Position numbers and translations under genes: made by a program. Positions 17,020 through 26,400 of a stretch of DNA of 64,000 nucleotides are shown here, one piece after another. Where the stretch lies: assembly GCA_019310525.1 (NCBI GenBank), contig JAFDEE010000001.1, positions 1-64,000 on the forward strand, in the 5' to 3' direction. The notes under the pieces were generated by a model, which did no database searches, was not told the DNA's origin, and was given only the letters and a program-made list of their open reading frames with translations. This DNA is from Deltaproteobacteria bacterium. Lineage in GTDB: Bacteria; Desulfobacterota; DSM-4660; Desulfatiglandales; HGW-15. How positions within the stretch are numbered: the first letter of the stretch is position 1; every line of letters begins with the position of its first letter.

Positions 17020-17397
17020 TCAACCCTTCAGGCGCGCCAGCGGGTTGACGGCCTCATTGGCGGCGGGAGCGGGTTCGGGTTTCGGTGGTACGGCTGGTTT
17101 CGCCTTTTCCCCCGGTGCCGTTTCAGAGACCGGTTCCCCAGGGGCCTTCGGAAAGAGCGAGTACCTCCCGAATATCAAGGCCATCAATGCCTTCCAGATC
17201 ACCGAAGGCTTGAGCCCGATGAGGATCGCCTTGCGCATGTCCTTTGGTCCCATGTACACTTTGATGGTCCAGTGCAAGGGCTGGGTGGCCTCCATGGTCA
17301 CTTGAAGGACCTGTTCACCGTCAAAGCGGGTCTTGAAAAGTTCCTTCAGGTCGGCCACCATCACCGTCTTGCCCAGACCCGTGGATTGGACCTTCAT
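17020..17397 (-). CDS. Small protein of unknown function between two FAD oxidoreductase genes
   Basis: A 125-aa protein that I do not recognise. Residues 1-80 are a compact mixed alpha/beta segment with a moderately hydrophobic stretch (about 56-75, AILIGLKPSVIWKALMALIF). Residues 85-115 are Pro/Ala/Lys-rich and likely disordered. It starts after a clear GGGAGGAT ribosome binding site and lies 12 bp after the FAD oxidoreductase copy 2 gene, so it is certainly in that operon. The amphipathic middle could attach the flavoproteins to the membrane or serve as a lipid-carrier module (sterol-carrier-like), which is only a guess. Confidence 0.75.
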   Translation of the reverse strand: MKVQSTGLGKTVMVADLKELFKTRFDGEQVLQVTMEATQPLHWTIKVYMGPKDMRKAILIGLKPSVIWKALMALIFGRYSLFPKAPGEPVSETAPGEKAKPAVPPKPEPAPAANEAVNPLARLKG

Positions 17398-17409
17398 GAA
17401 TGATCCTCC

Positions 17410-19032
17410 CTAAAGCAGGCCGAGTTCCTCGGCCCGGATGATGGATTCCGGCTTTTTCCACCACTTCTCGATGCCGTAGTCCTCGGCGATTCGGTTGGCG
17501 GCGTTGTAACCGTTGGCCAGCAGCACTGTCCCTCCCGGGTAGGTGCAGGATCCGCAAATGTAGAGGTCCTTGATCGGCGTGGCATATTCCGCGCAGTGCT
17601 CATTGGGCCTGAGGTATCCCATCTGGAGGGGAAGGTAGGCCCCCTGCTTGTAGGAACCTTCCCGCATATCCACGAACTTGTTGTGGATATCCTTCGGGGT
17701 GGTAATGTAACGCCACATGATAGTCTCTTCGTTCACGTTCGGGACGTACTGCCGGAGCTTGGCGAGGCAACGCTCTGCGATTTCGTCCCGGATGTCGTAC
17801 CACCGGTCCGCTCCGCCGTCGGCCAAATGGTAGGGGGCATGGCAGGAAATGAGACCCGTGTGTTTCCCCGGAGGGGCCTGGGAGGGATCATGGAGTGTCG
17901 GGAAGCAGCTGTTGAACCCGGAATCCCTCAATTCGCCTCGCTTGATGGCATCCTGATGGGCGATGAGTTCTTCATAGGATTCGTAGCCGAACAGGTGGAT
18001 GAACGAACCCGCCACCTCAGGGTTCTTATCGGCGGCCTTGAACCGGGGGGCCTCGAACAGGGCCGTGTGCACATGGAAAAAGCTGGATTTTTCCCACTTC
18101 CAGTCCTTGATCCGGGTCACCAGGGCCGCTTCAAGGTTTTCCTCTCCCACGAGATCCAGGAAGGTCTGGTGGGGATTCAGGGTGCTGACGATGAATTTTT
18201 CGGCCTCGTAATAGTAGCCGTCCTCAGTCTCCACGCCCTTGGCCCGGCCGTTCTCCAGGACGATCCGGGTCACCGGCTTGGGCCCGATGATCATGCCTCC
18301 GTTCCTGTAAATGACCTTGCTCATGAGATGGGCCAAGTGGTGGCTGCCGCCCACCACCAGGCGGTAGTTGGCCGCTCGATTGATATAGAGCGGAACGAGA
18401 AAGCCCAGGCCCTCCAGGTCGTAGTCGAGGCCCCACATGGTAGAGGCGTACAGAAAGAGGGTCCGGACATGTTCGTTTTCGAAGAGTTCCTCCACGATGC
18501 TCTTGGGAGACATGGCCTGTAACGCCTGGAGATCTCGTCCGATCTCGTGGTTTTGCATCTTGGTCATGGCCTCCATGGCCGGATGTGGCGGAGAGTAAGT
18601 CGCAGGGGCGATGAAGAGGTCCATGTATTCCTTGAACCGTGCCGCGGCCTTCACGTAGGTCCGGGCGTCTTTCTCGGAGAACTGGGCTATGGATTTGGCA
18701 GTTCGTTCGGGATCCTGATGAATGCAAAGCGAACGGCCGTCCAGGAGGGACAGTGACATCACCGGGTCCGGGAAGATGAATTTCAGGTCGTAGAGGGTTT
18801 CCATCTCGTACTTGAAGTCCTGGAAAAAGGGGGCATAGTCCACCATGGGGATATAAATGGCGTGGGTGTTGTGGATGAAGGTCGGAATCGTTATGTGTTC
18901 CGAGCACAACCCCCCTCCCATCTCGAACCGCCGTTCCAGCAAGAGGATTCTCTGGCCTGCTTTTGCGAGGTAGGCAGCGACCAGGAGACCGTTGGGTCCG
19001 GCACCTATGACAATTCCATCGTATTCAGCCAT
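17410..19032 (-). CDS. CrtI-like FAD-dependent oxidoreductase, copy 2
   Basis: A 540-aa protein with a canonical GAGPNGL FAD-binding motif (residues 10-16), an ERR...GGGLCSE segment and a C-terminal DLYICGSCTYPGG block typical of the phytoene-desaturase-like superfamily. It is the promoter-proximal gene of the minus-strand cluster, starts after GGAGGATGCC, and is transcribed divergently from the LysR gene 121 bp away. It pairs with the paralogue at 15256. These enzymes act on hydrophobic alkenes or cyclic enones; the actual substrate is unknown. Confidence 0.87.
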   Translation of the reverse strand: MAEYDGIVIGAGPNGLLVAAYLAKAGQRILLLERRFEMGGGLCSEHITIPTFIHNTHAIYIPMVDYAPFFQDFKYEMETLYDLKFIFPDPVMSLSLLDGRSLCIHQDPERTAKSIAQFSEKDARTYVKAAARFKEYMDLFIAPATYSPPHPAMEAMTKMQNHEIGRDLQALQAMSPKSIVEELFENEHVRTLFLYASTMWGLDYDLEGLGFLVPLYINRAANYRLVVGGSHHLAHLMSKVIYRNGGMIIGPKPVTRIVLENGRAKGVETEDGYYYEAEKFIVSTLNPHQTFLDLVGEENLEAALVTRIKDWKWEKSSFFHVHTALFEAPRFKAADKNPEVAGSFIHLFGYESYEELIAHQDAIKRGELRDSGFNSCFPTLHDPSQAPPGKHTGLISCHAPYHLADGGADRWYDIRDEIAERCLAKLRQYVPNVNEETIMWRYITTPKDIHNKFVDMREGSYKQGAYLPLQMGYLRPNEHCAEYATPIKDLYICGSCTYPGGTVLLANGYNAANRIAEDYGIEKWWKKPESIIRAEELGLL

Positions 19033-19093
19033 GGCATCCTCCTTTTCGACGAAAGCAGACGTGGTACGTGCCTTTCAGTGTTCGGCTTTTCAG

Positions 19094-19123
19094 TTGACTT
19101 GTCAAAACAATTGTTTTTATAGT
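19094..19123 (+). promoter_or_regulatory. Putative lysR promoter with an internal palindrome
   Basis: TTGACT (19094-19099) and TATAGT (19118-19123) are spaced by 18 bp and face the LysR gene. The spacer contains a perfect 14-bp palindrome, AAAACAATTGTTTT (19104-19117), and an overlapping TTGACTTGTCAA. A LysR-type regulator commonly binds such a dyad between divergent genes, so this may control both lysR and the flavoprotein operon. Confidence 0.6.
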
Positions 19124-19153
19124 GCCATAAGCGTTCCTTATGGGCCTTCCGAG

Positions 19154-20089
19154 ATGCAAATCAATCTCAATCAACTCAGGGCATTCTACCTTGCGGCAAG
19201 GGAAAGGAGCATCACCCGGGCCGCGGATATCCTCTGTATCACCCAGCCTGCAGTCACCATGCAGGTCAAATCCCTTGAGCAGGCCCTCGATATCAAGCTT
19301 TTCAGGAAATACGGGAAGGATCTCCGGCTGACCGAGGTCGGGCACGTCCTTTTCGATTATGTCGAGAAGATCTTCGAGATCGTGGATGAGATGGAATTCG
19401 TCCTGAAGCGTTACTCCGACCTGTCCAGGGGATCCCTCGTCCTGGGAACGACCCGAAGCTTTGCCCGACACCTTATGCCCCGTCTTCTCTCGAGGTTCCA
19501 GGAACGCTATCCCGGCGTCAAGATTTCGCTCAAGGTGGGAAGCAGTCAAGAAATAGCCGACGGCCTCATGGCCTTTGAATATGATCTGGGCATCATCGGC
19601 CGCCTCCCTCACAGCGACAAGCTCAAGGTCATCCCCTATACCCGGGAGGAGTTCTGTCTGATCACGCCACCGCAACATCGGTTCGCCGGGATGAAGTCCG
19701 TCTCCCTCAAAGACCTGAAGGACGAGCCGATCATCATCCGGGAAAATGGCTCCGGTTCACGGTACGCCATGCTTTCACTTCTTGAAACCCACGGTATCAC
19801 GCCATCAGTGCTTGTTGAGGCGGGTAGTGTGGAATTCATCAAGGAATACGTCATCAAGGGGAAGGGCGTCTCTTTTCTATACAAACCGGAAGTTGAGAAG
19901 GAGGCAATGCAAGGACTGCTCCATTGCGTGTGCCTTAAGGAGGGTCCCATTTACATCCAGACCGATATCGTCTATCCCAAGGATGTAAACCTCTCCCCCC
20001 CGCCCAGGCCTTCCTGGAACTGGCCAGGGAAAAAGATGCTTGAAGATCTTCCCGTCATGGCCCTTGCCAACAAAGGAAGTAGTTTTTAA
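19154..20089 (+). CDS. LysR-family transcriptional regulator
   Basis: A 311-aa LysR regulator. The winged helix-turn-helix occupies residues 1-60 (LNQLRAFYLAARERSITRAA, QPAVTMQVKSLE), followed by a periplasmic-binding-protein-like effector domain to about 290. The ATG at 19154 was chosen because the family fold begins at once; a longer frame from 18992 overlaps the divergent promoter. It probably activates the divergent minus-strand cluster in response to a pathway substrate or intermediate. It resembles CbbR/CysB-like members only at family level. Confidence 0.9.
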   Translation: MQINLNQLRAFYLAARERSITRAADILCITQPAVTMQVKSLEQALDIKLFRKYGKDLRLTEVGHVLFDYVEKIFEIVDEMEFVLKRYSDLSRGSLVLGTTRSFARHLMPRLLSRFQERYPGVKISLKVGSSQEIADGLMAFEYDLGIIGRLPHSDKLKVIPYTREEFCLITPPQHRFAGMKSVSLKDLKDEPIIIRENGSGSRYAMLSLLETHGITPSVLVEAGSVEFIKEYVIKGKGVSFLYKPEVEKEAMQGLLHCVCLKEGPIYIQTDIVYPKDVNLSPPPRPSWNWPGKKMLEDLPVMALANKGSSF

Positions 20090-20106
20090 AAATCGGAGAA
20101 GAAAAC

Positions 20107-20739
20107 ATGAAGGAAAGAAATTCATATGAGGATTGGTCCGGCTTCCTTTCGGTACTCCTCGAAGAAGCGGAGCCTTATTTGAAGGTCAGGGGGGATCTTC
20201 TTCATGTCCGTGTTTCCCACCGTTATGCTCTCATGCTGATGGAAAAGGAGGGCGGGGACAAGCGTATCATCGAGCCCGCCGTTCTGCTGCATGATGTGGG
20301 ATGGTCATGCTTGAGTCCCGAAGAACTATCCCATGCTTACGGGGCGCGGGCTGTCGGGGCGGAGGCCAAGAGGTTGAACCGGATACACGAGAGGGAAGGG
20401 GCCGAGATCGCGGCTCGTATTCTCACAAAGCATGGATACGACCCCAAGTTGATCGAGACGATACGGCGTATCATCGAACGGCACGATTCGTCTCTTTCGG
20501 TATCATCCGTTGAAGATGCGATCGTAAAGGACGCGGATAAGCTTTGGCGCTTTTCAGGGGAAGGTTTTTGGGTGGAAATCGAGCGGCAGGGCCTGGAGCC
20601 GGAAGAATTATACCTATACCTCGGAAAGCGTATCGATTCCTGGTTTTTTACTCCAACCGGCCGGATCCTTTCCAAAGAAGAATGGGAGAGGAGAGGAGAA
20701 GAAGTGCGGTCCGGTCGGGAAAAAAGGGGTGGGCTCTGA
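20107..20739 (+). CDS. HD-domain phosphohydrolase family protein
   Basis: A 210-aa protein with an HD metal-binding set: His in SHRY (38), HD in LLHDVGW (62-63) and Asp in KDADKLW (142/144). It lies 17 bp after lysR with a GGAGAAG site, so it is probably co-transcribed with it. HD proteins hydrolyse nucleotides or other phosphoesters; the substrate is not predictable. It may be linked to the cluster through lysR or simply adjacent. Confidence 0.8.
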   Translation: MKERNSYEDWSGFLSVLLEEAEPYLKVRGDLLHVRVSHRYALMLMEKEGGDKRIIEPAVLLHDVGWSCLSPEELSHAYGARAVGAEAKRLNRIHEREGAEIAARILTKHGYDPKLIETIRRIIERHDSSLSVSSVEDAIVKDADKLWRFSGEGFWVEIERQGLEPEELYLYLGKRIDSWFFTPTGRILSKEEWERRGEEVRSGREKRGGL

Positions 20740-20789
20740 TGAGCCCGGTCCTCAAAATCGCCTGTCATCGTGAGGGTGATTCGATGGTT

Positions 20790-21371
20790 TCATCTTTCCA
20801 TCTCTTCGATCAGTTCTCCTAAGGTTTTCATCTTCTCGCCTGATTCGAAGTAATAGGGCAATTCACGAAGGAATTCCACCCATCCGTCACCCAGCTTGAC
20901 CTTCAGCACCCATCCCATGACCCCGATGCAGGGAGCGGAGAGGCTCACGTGATAGATCACGTCCGAAATGTCGGTGTATGCCTGGAATCCCTCCACGCTC
21001 AATATCGCTTCGGCCCCTGCTTCCTTCGCCCGGGTTAGGACTTCTTCGGTGAGAGGTGGAATACCGAGGACGGGTGGATCCGCGATGACGATAAAGAGCG
21101 GAGCTGCGGTTCCCTGTTTTTTAATGGTTTCTTTGACGGCTTCAAAGAAATTGGACGCATACCCGGACAGGATTTGACGCCTCCTGGAAGGGTGCTTCCG
21201 GATGGCGTCCAGGACCGTCATAATTTGTTTTTCCAATTGATCAACGGGCATTGCCTTGTTCAGAGCTCCCAAGAAACACAGGGATCGAACCGCCCGGCGG
21301 CTGGTAAGCAAAAACTCGCTCCGGACAGCCTCGAAACGGCGGTTCAGGGTTTCCCACCAAAGGGCCCCCAC
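20790..21371 (-). CDS. Hypothetical protein
   Basis: A 193-aa frame starting at GTG (21371), with an alternative ATG at 21251 giving 153 aa; neither has a strong ribosome binding site. The last 150 residues look protein-like, with alternating strands and helices (APLFIVIADPPVLGI, GAEAILSVEGF, SDVIYHVSLSAPCIGVMG). No family is recognised. It converges with the HD-domain gene, 50 bp apart. Confidence 0.6.
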   Translation of the reverse strand: MGALWWETLNRRFEAVRSEFLLTSRRAVRSLCFLGALNKAMPVDQLEKQIMTVLDAIRKHPSRRRQILSGYASNFFEAVKETIKKQGTAAPLFIVIADPPVLGIPPLTEEVLTRAKEAGAEAILSVEGFQAYTDISDVIYHVSLSAPCIGVMGWVLKVKLGDGWVEFLRELPYYFESGEKMKTLGELIEEMER

Positions 21372-21634
21372 TTCTTTGATAAGCCAGGGAGGACAGATCG
21401 CCTCGGCTTCCCTTTCCCAGGGAACGTCCCCCTGCGCGCCTACCTCGGAACATGCCAGCGGGGACCTTCGGTGTCAAGCCGGAAAGGGGGTGGGGTCCAG
21501 GTGGGAAAAATGGGCCCGCACGTGGCATATCCTTTGCAGTCCTTTGATCCCTGAAAAGGCTGGCAAAACCCTCAGCGGGGTGTCTTTCTGAATCTTGGCA
21601 AATCTCCGCCGGGGAATGCAAGGAGGCCTATGCC

Positions 21635-21835
21635 ATGTTGCGATACCACTATTGTGATCAATGCGGGATGTTCACGGCCAAGGAAAAGGAAAGGTGCCTT
21701 TATTGCGGGGCCGACTTGAGACCGCGTCCTTCCGTATCCCGCAATGAAAGGCATTTCTCCTTTTTCACTTCCATTTTTTCTTTCCCGTATCGATCAAAGT
21801 GCAAGAAAAAGCTCAGGATGGAATCCCTGGGGTGA
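21635..21835 (+). CDS. Small zinc-ribbon-like protein
   Basis: A 66-aa protein with two CxxC knuckles (YCDQCG and CLYCGA) about 11 residues apart, giving a probable zinc-binding ribbon, and a basic C-terminal tail. AAGGAGG lies nine bases before the ATG, which supports it being real despite its size. Its function is unknown. Confidence 0.6.
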   Translation: MLRYHYCDQCGMFTAKEKERCLYCGADLRPRPSVSRNERHFSFFTSIFSFPYRSKCKKKLRMESLG

Positions 21836-22242
21836 ATAAAGAAACGGGACCTTTGAGCCTGAAATCTTCCGAGTGTCGAGTTTGCCGAAGATGCAAAGCC
21901 TCGATCGCCCGATTGTAATCTCCTGTTGCAAGTGGTCGATAACATAAGGTCTTTCAAATGTCTCGAAACATCTCCCGGGTCGGATGTCTCCCTGAAGGTG
22001 GAGGAATTTCATGCCGAATCGTCATGATCTTGGCGTATTCTTCTCCCCTGACCGTCAAAAGGGACATCATGGATCCTTGCCGGAGGTCCGGCAGTGAGAG
22101 GTATGCCCGGAGCAATGTTACGGGGAAATCCCGGCTTGAGCGGATATGGAGGGGTTCTATCCCCAGGGTAGAGCGGTGGAGAGAACCAGGGGGGCTGATT
22201 GACTCCGTCCGCCGTGGTGGGGAAGATCCCGGGCACCCGGAT
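21836..22242. other. Gene-free region with a degenerate inverted repeat
   Basis: Bases about 21848-21962 begin with GACCTTTGA and end with a rough complement (TCTTTCAAATGTC), recalling the family-1 repeat ends. The similarity is weak. No gene is supported in the rest. Confidence 0.3.
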
Positions 22243-22404
22243 TTATTCAAACCAATCCAGCCATAAGGGCATCGAAATAATGATGCCGAACAGAAAGATC
22301 AAAGGTATGACATAGATCCAGTTCGCCCCGTTTATGGAGGGGTACATGACGGTGACGAAAAAGGCTGTGGCCAGAAGGGAATATGTCGCCAAGTACTTGT
22401 CCAT
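22243..22404 (-). CDS. Small membrane protein
   Basis: A 53-aa protein from the ATG at 22404 (or 56 aa from 22413). It has two hydrophobic stretches: residues 7-21 and about 27-48, the latter ending PLWLDWFE. It probably spans the membrane twice. The ribosome binding site is weak. No family is recognised; confidence is limited by size. Confidence 0.5.
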   Translation of the reverse strand: MDKYLATYSLLATAFFVTVMYPSINGANWIYVIPLIFLFGIIISMPLWLDWFE

Positions 22405-22480
22405 GGCAGGCATGATAGTTCGCCTGAAAAGGAATGTCAAAGAAAAGCAAGCCGGAGCCCGAGGGATAGAGAGGCGTATG

Positions 22481-22579
22481 CCGATTTTGCCGAATCTGCT
22501 GCGTTGTAAGGCGCTCGAAGTACGTACTAAAAGTACGTCTTCACACCTTAAGCCTTGCATCTTCGGCAAACTTGGCAAT
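22481..22579. repeat. Long imperfect palindrome
   Basis: A roughly 40-bp arm with TTTTGCCGAATCTGCTGCG, TGTAAGG and GAAGTACGTACT pairs with a downstream AGTACGTCTTCACACCTTA and GCATCTTCGGCAAAC. The centre is AGTACGTACTAAAAGTACGT. It would fold into a long hairpin in either strand. It may be a dispersed palindromic repeat or a processed terminator; it lies between the small membrane protein gene and the DksA-like gene. Confidence 0.65.
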
Positions 22580-22713
22580 TGCATAATCCGGGTTTATGTC
22601 TCGTTGACAACTGGATGTCGAAGGATGGGGTCGGGACGATGAATCTTCGGTTGGAAAGGCTTCCAAAAGAATCCGCACTTTCAATTGGAAAGGGAGGTGC
22701 ATCGGGGAAGAGG

Positions 22714-23079
22714 TCAGATTCCCCGGAGTCTTTCTTCAGTCTCCTGTCTTTTCTTGCACTCGATGCAGAGGGTCGTCACGGGTCGGGCCTCAAGCCTTTT
22801 CTCCGAAATCTCCTCCTCGCATTCCTCGCAAATGCCGTAAGTGCCGTTATCGATCCTTTCGAGGGCCTCTTTGATCTTAGCGATCAGTTTCCTTTCCCTG
22901 TCCTTTATCCTGAGGGAAAAAGCTCGGTCGGATTCCATCGTGGCCCGATCCGACGGGTCCGGGAACTTCTCGTTCATACCGACCATGCCGTTTACCGTCT
23001 TGGTGGCCTCTCCCAGGAGTTGATCAAGCCTCTGGCGAAGGATATGTTTGAAATATTCCATTCGTTCCTCTGTGAGCAT
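22714..23079 (-). CDS. DksA/TraR-family zinc-finger regulator
   Basis: A 121-aa protein: an N-terminal coiled coil (residues about 5-75) and a four-cysteine zinc finger (CEEC and CIEC) near the C-terminus, the layout of DksA. DksA binds the secondary channel of RNA polymerase and, with ppGpp, resets transcription of growth and stress genes. The acidic residues expected at the coiled-coil tip (a DxxDxA motif in DksA) appear as DPSDRAT, close to canonical. It starts after GGGGAG. Whether it is the main DksA or an accessory paralogue cannot be told. Confidence 0.9.
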   Translation of the reverse strand: MLTEERMEYFKHILRQRLDQLLGEATKTVNGMVGMNEKFPDPSDRATMESDRAFSLRIKDRERKLIAKIKEALERIDNGTYGICEECEEEISEKRLEARPVTTLCIECKKRQETEERLRGI

Positions 23080-23496
23080 GATCCATTCTCCCCGAATTAT
23101 TTTGCGCCCATCTATAAATAGCCAATTTTCGCCTTCCTTGACCTATACAAGTTTTCTTATTTATGGACGGGCACCATTTAGTAATCTTATTAAACAGGGG
23201 GAAGGGGTTTCAGATACCCGCACATTATGTCCTATCGGCACATCCGGCCCGGGGCATTAACACGGGTGGAATTTCTAAAGGGGGCGAAGCCGCCTCTTCT
23301 CCTTCCAAGCCCCTGTTGGTGCCCTTGAGACCTTCAGGGGGGGATTTCGGCCCCAAAAATGCCGGGCCTCAGGCGGGATCTTCGTCCCCCGGATCTTTCC
23401 CTTGCCTCGATCATCCTGTTCGAATATGATTCCTTTCACCCGTTCGTAACCCGATCGGGTCTTTCTTTTCTCCCTGCTGCTTGTGTTTCACCGGAC
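23080..23496. other. Divergent intergenic region
   Basis: A 417-bp gap between the DksA-like gene and hrpA. There is an AT-rich patch at 23090-23200 but no confident promoter match. An in-frame ATG at 23359 would extend HrpA by 46 poorly conserved residues. Confidence 0.4.
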
Positions 23497-26400
23497 ATGC
23501 CCATTTCAGAAAACATAGCGAAGCTCCGAGATCTCCTCCCCCGGACCATGCTCCGGGACAGGGCTGTGCTTTCACGCCGCCTTGAGCGGCTTCTGACCGC
23601 CCGGAAGGGAAGGACTCCCGGGAAGAAGGACTTCGAGGCCCAGCTTGAGGCCATGGAGAAACGGGCCGAGGCGTCTGCCCTGGAGATGGAGAAAAGGGCG
23701 GAAAACATTCCCCGGATCGAGTACCCGGAGGAACTTCCCATTACCTCCATGAGGGATGACATCATTCGGGCCGTCCGGGAGCATCAGGTGGTCGTGGTTT
23801 CGGGAGACACGGGTTCGGGAAAGAGTACCCAACTCCCCAAGATGTGTCTGGAGGCGGGACGGGGAATCGCGGGAAAGATCGGGTGCACCCAGCCCCGGCG
23901 GATCGCCGCGGCGACGATCTCCCGCCGAATCGCCGAAGAACTGGGGGAGAAGTTGGGGAAATCCGTTGGCTACAAGATCCGCTTCAGGGACCGCACTCCT
24001 CGAAGTGCCTATATCAAGGTCATGACCGACGGGATCCTCCTGGCGGAGACCCGGGGGGATCCCGGACTCCATGAGTACGATACCTTGATCGTTGATGAGG
24101 CCCACGAGCGGAGCCTCAACATCGACTTCATCCTGGGAATCCTGAGGACCCTTATCCCTCGGCGACCCGAACTCAGGGTGATCATCACATCAGCCACCCT
24201 GGACACCCGCAAATTCTCCGAGGCCTTTGGAAATGCCCCGGTCATCGAGATAAAGGGTCGTCTTTATCCCGTGGAGACCGTGTACCGGCCCCAGGAGTCG
24301 GTTCCCGGGGGGGAAAGCGAGGTCACCTGGGTGGACACGGCCGTGGAGGCTGTGGAGGAGATTTACCGGAAGAAGCGACCGGGAGACATCCTCGTCTTCA
24401 TGCCCACGGAGCGGGATGTCCTGGAAACCTGCGAGCGCCTTTCGGGCAGGAATTTCCCGGGAACCTCGGTCCTGCCCCTCTATGCGAGGCTCCCGGCCTC
24501 TCAGCAGGGGCGGGTTTATTCGGTGAAGGGGAGGAAGATCGTCGTTGCCACGAACGTGGCCGAAACCTCCCTCACGATCCCGGGGATCACTTACGTGATC
24601 GATACCGGTTTGGCCCGTATCGCCCGGTATCTCCCCCGCACCCGCACAAACAGCCTTCCCGTGAGCCCCATTTCCCGCAGCAGCGCGGACCAGCGAAAAG
24701 GACGCTGCGGTCGGGTCCGAGACGGGATCTGTATCAGGCTTTATTCCGAGGAGGATTACGAGTCCCGGCCCGAGTTTACACCTCCCGAGATCTTGCGTTC
24801 CAACCTGGCCGAGGTTCTTCTCCGCATGGTGGACCTGAAGCTGGGGGATCCCCATACCTTTCCCTTCATCGATCCTCCCAACCCCAGGAGCATCAAGGAC
24901 GGATTCGACATCCTGGAGGAACTGGGAGCTGTTGAGAGGCGGGGTGGACGGGTTCTCCTCACGGAGAGGGGCCGCGTCATGGCCCGGATGCCCCTTGATC
25001 CCAGGATTTCCCGGATGATGCTGGAGGCCGCAAGGGAGGGGTGCGTGAAGGAGGTGGCTGTCATAGCCGCTGCCCTGAGCATCCAGGATCCGCGGGAGCG
25101 GCCGGCCGACAAGACCTTCCAGGCCGACCAGATCCATGGAACCTTCAGGGATCCTGAATCGGATTTTTTGACCTTGCTCAATATCTGGGACCGCTTTCAC
25201 AAAGAGTGGAAGGCCCTAAAGACCCAGAACAGGATCCGAAAGTTCTGCAAGGCCCATTTCCTGTCCTTCTCCAGGATGCGCGAATGGATCGATACCCATG
25301 ATCAGATCATGGATATTTTCAGGGAACACGCCGTCATGAAGAATTCGCCTCCTCCCCCAGCCGATCCCGCATCCCGGTACGCGGGCATCCACCGCTCCGT
25401 ACTTGCGGGGTTTTTATCCAATATCGCCCTTTTGAAAGACAAGAATATTTACCGGGCGGCCCGGGGAAGGGAGGTGATGGTTTTTCCCGGCTCCACCCTC
25501 TTCAACAAGAAGGCCCCGTGGATCGTTGCGGCGGAGATGGTCAAGACCTCGCGCCTGTTCGCCAGGACCGCAGCCAAGATCGATCCGGGCTGGCTGGAAT
25601 CCCTCGGGGAAGGGCTGTGTCGCTCCAGTTACTCCGAGCCCCACTGGGAAAAGAACCGCGGGGAGGTCAGGGCCTATGAACAGGTGACCCTTTACGGGCT
25701 CCCCATCGTATCCCGGCGGCCGGTCTCATACGGCCCCATCGATCCGGAGGAGTCCCATCGGATCTTCGTGCGCCACGCCCTGGTGGAGGGAGATCTCAAG
25801 CCGCCCCTTCCCCCTTTTCTAAGACACAACCGCAACCTGATCCGATCCCTTGAAACAATGGAAGACAAACTCCGCCGCCGGGACATCCTGATCGGGGAAG
25901 AGGCCTTGGCCGACTTTTATTCCCGGAGACTGGCGGGCGTCTATGATGTGCGTACCCTCCGGAGGCGTATCCGGGAAAGGGGAGGAGACGGTTTCCTGCG
26001 GATGAAAAAGGATGACCTGCTCCGGTACCTGCCCGAGGAATCCGAACTGGCCCTTTTCCCGGACGAGGTAAAGGTGGGGGAAACCAGGCTCAAGACCTCT
26101 TACAAGTTCGCTCCCGGAAGGGAGGAAGACGGGCTGACCGTCCAGGTCCCCTCTTCGATCGCTTCCCGTATCTCGTCGGCGCCCCTGGATTGGGGCGTGC
26201 CGGGTCTTCTCAGGGAGAAGATCACGGCCTTCATCAAGGGCCTTCCCAAGCGGTACCGGAAGCAGTTGGTGCCGGTTTCAGGCACGGTGGAAACGGTCAT
26301 GAAGGAGATGGAACGGACCGATGAACCCCTTTTGACGGCCTTGGCCCGCTTCGTTTACCGCCGGTTCGGCGTGGACATCCCCGCATCCGTGTGGACTTCT

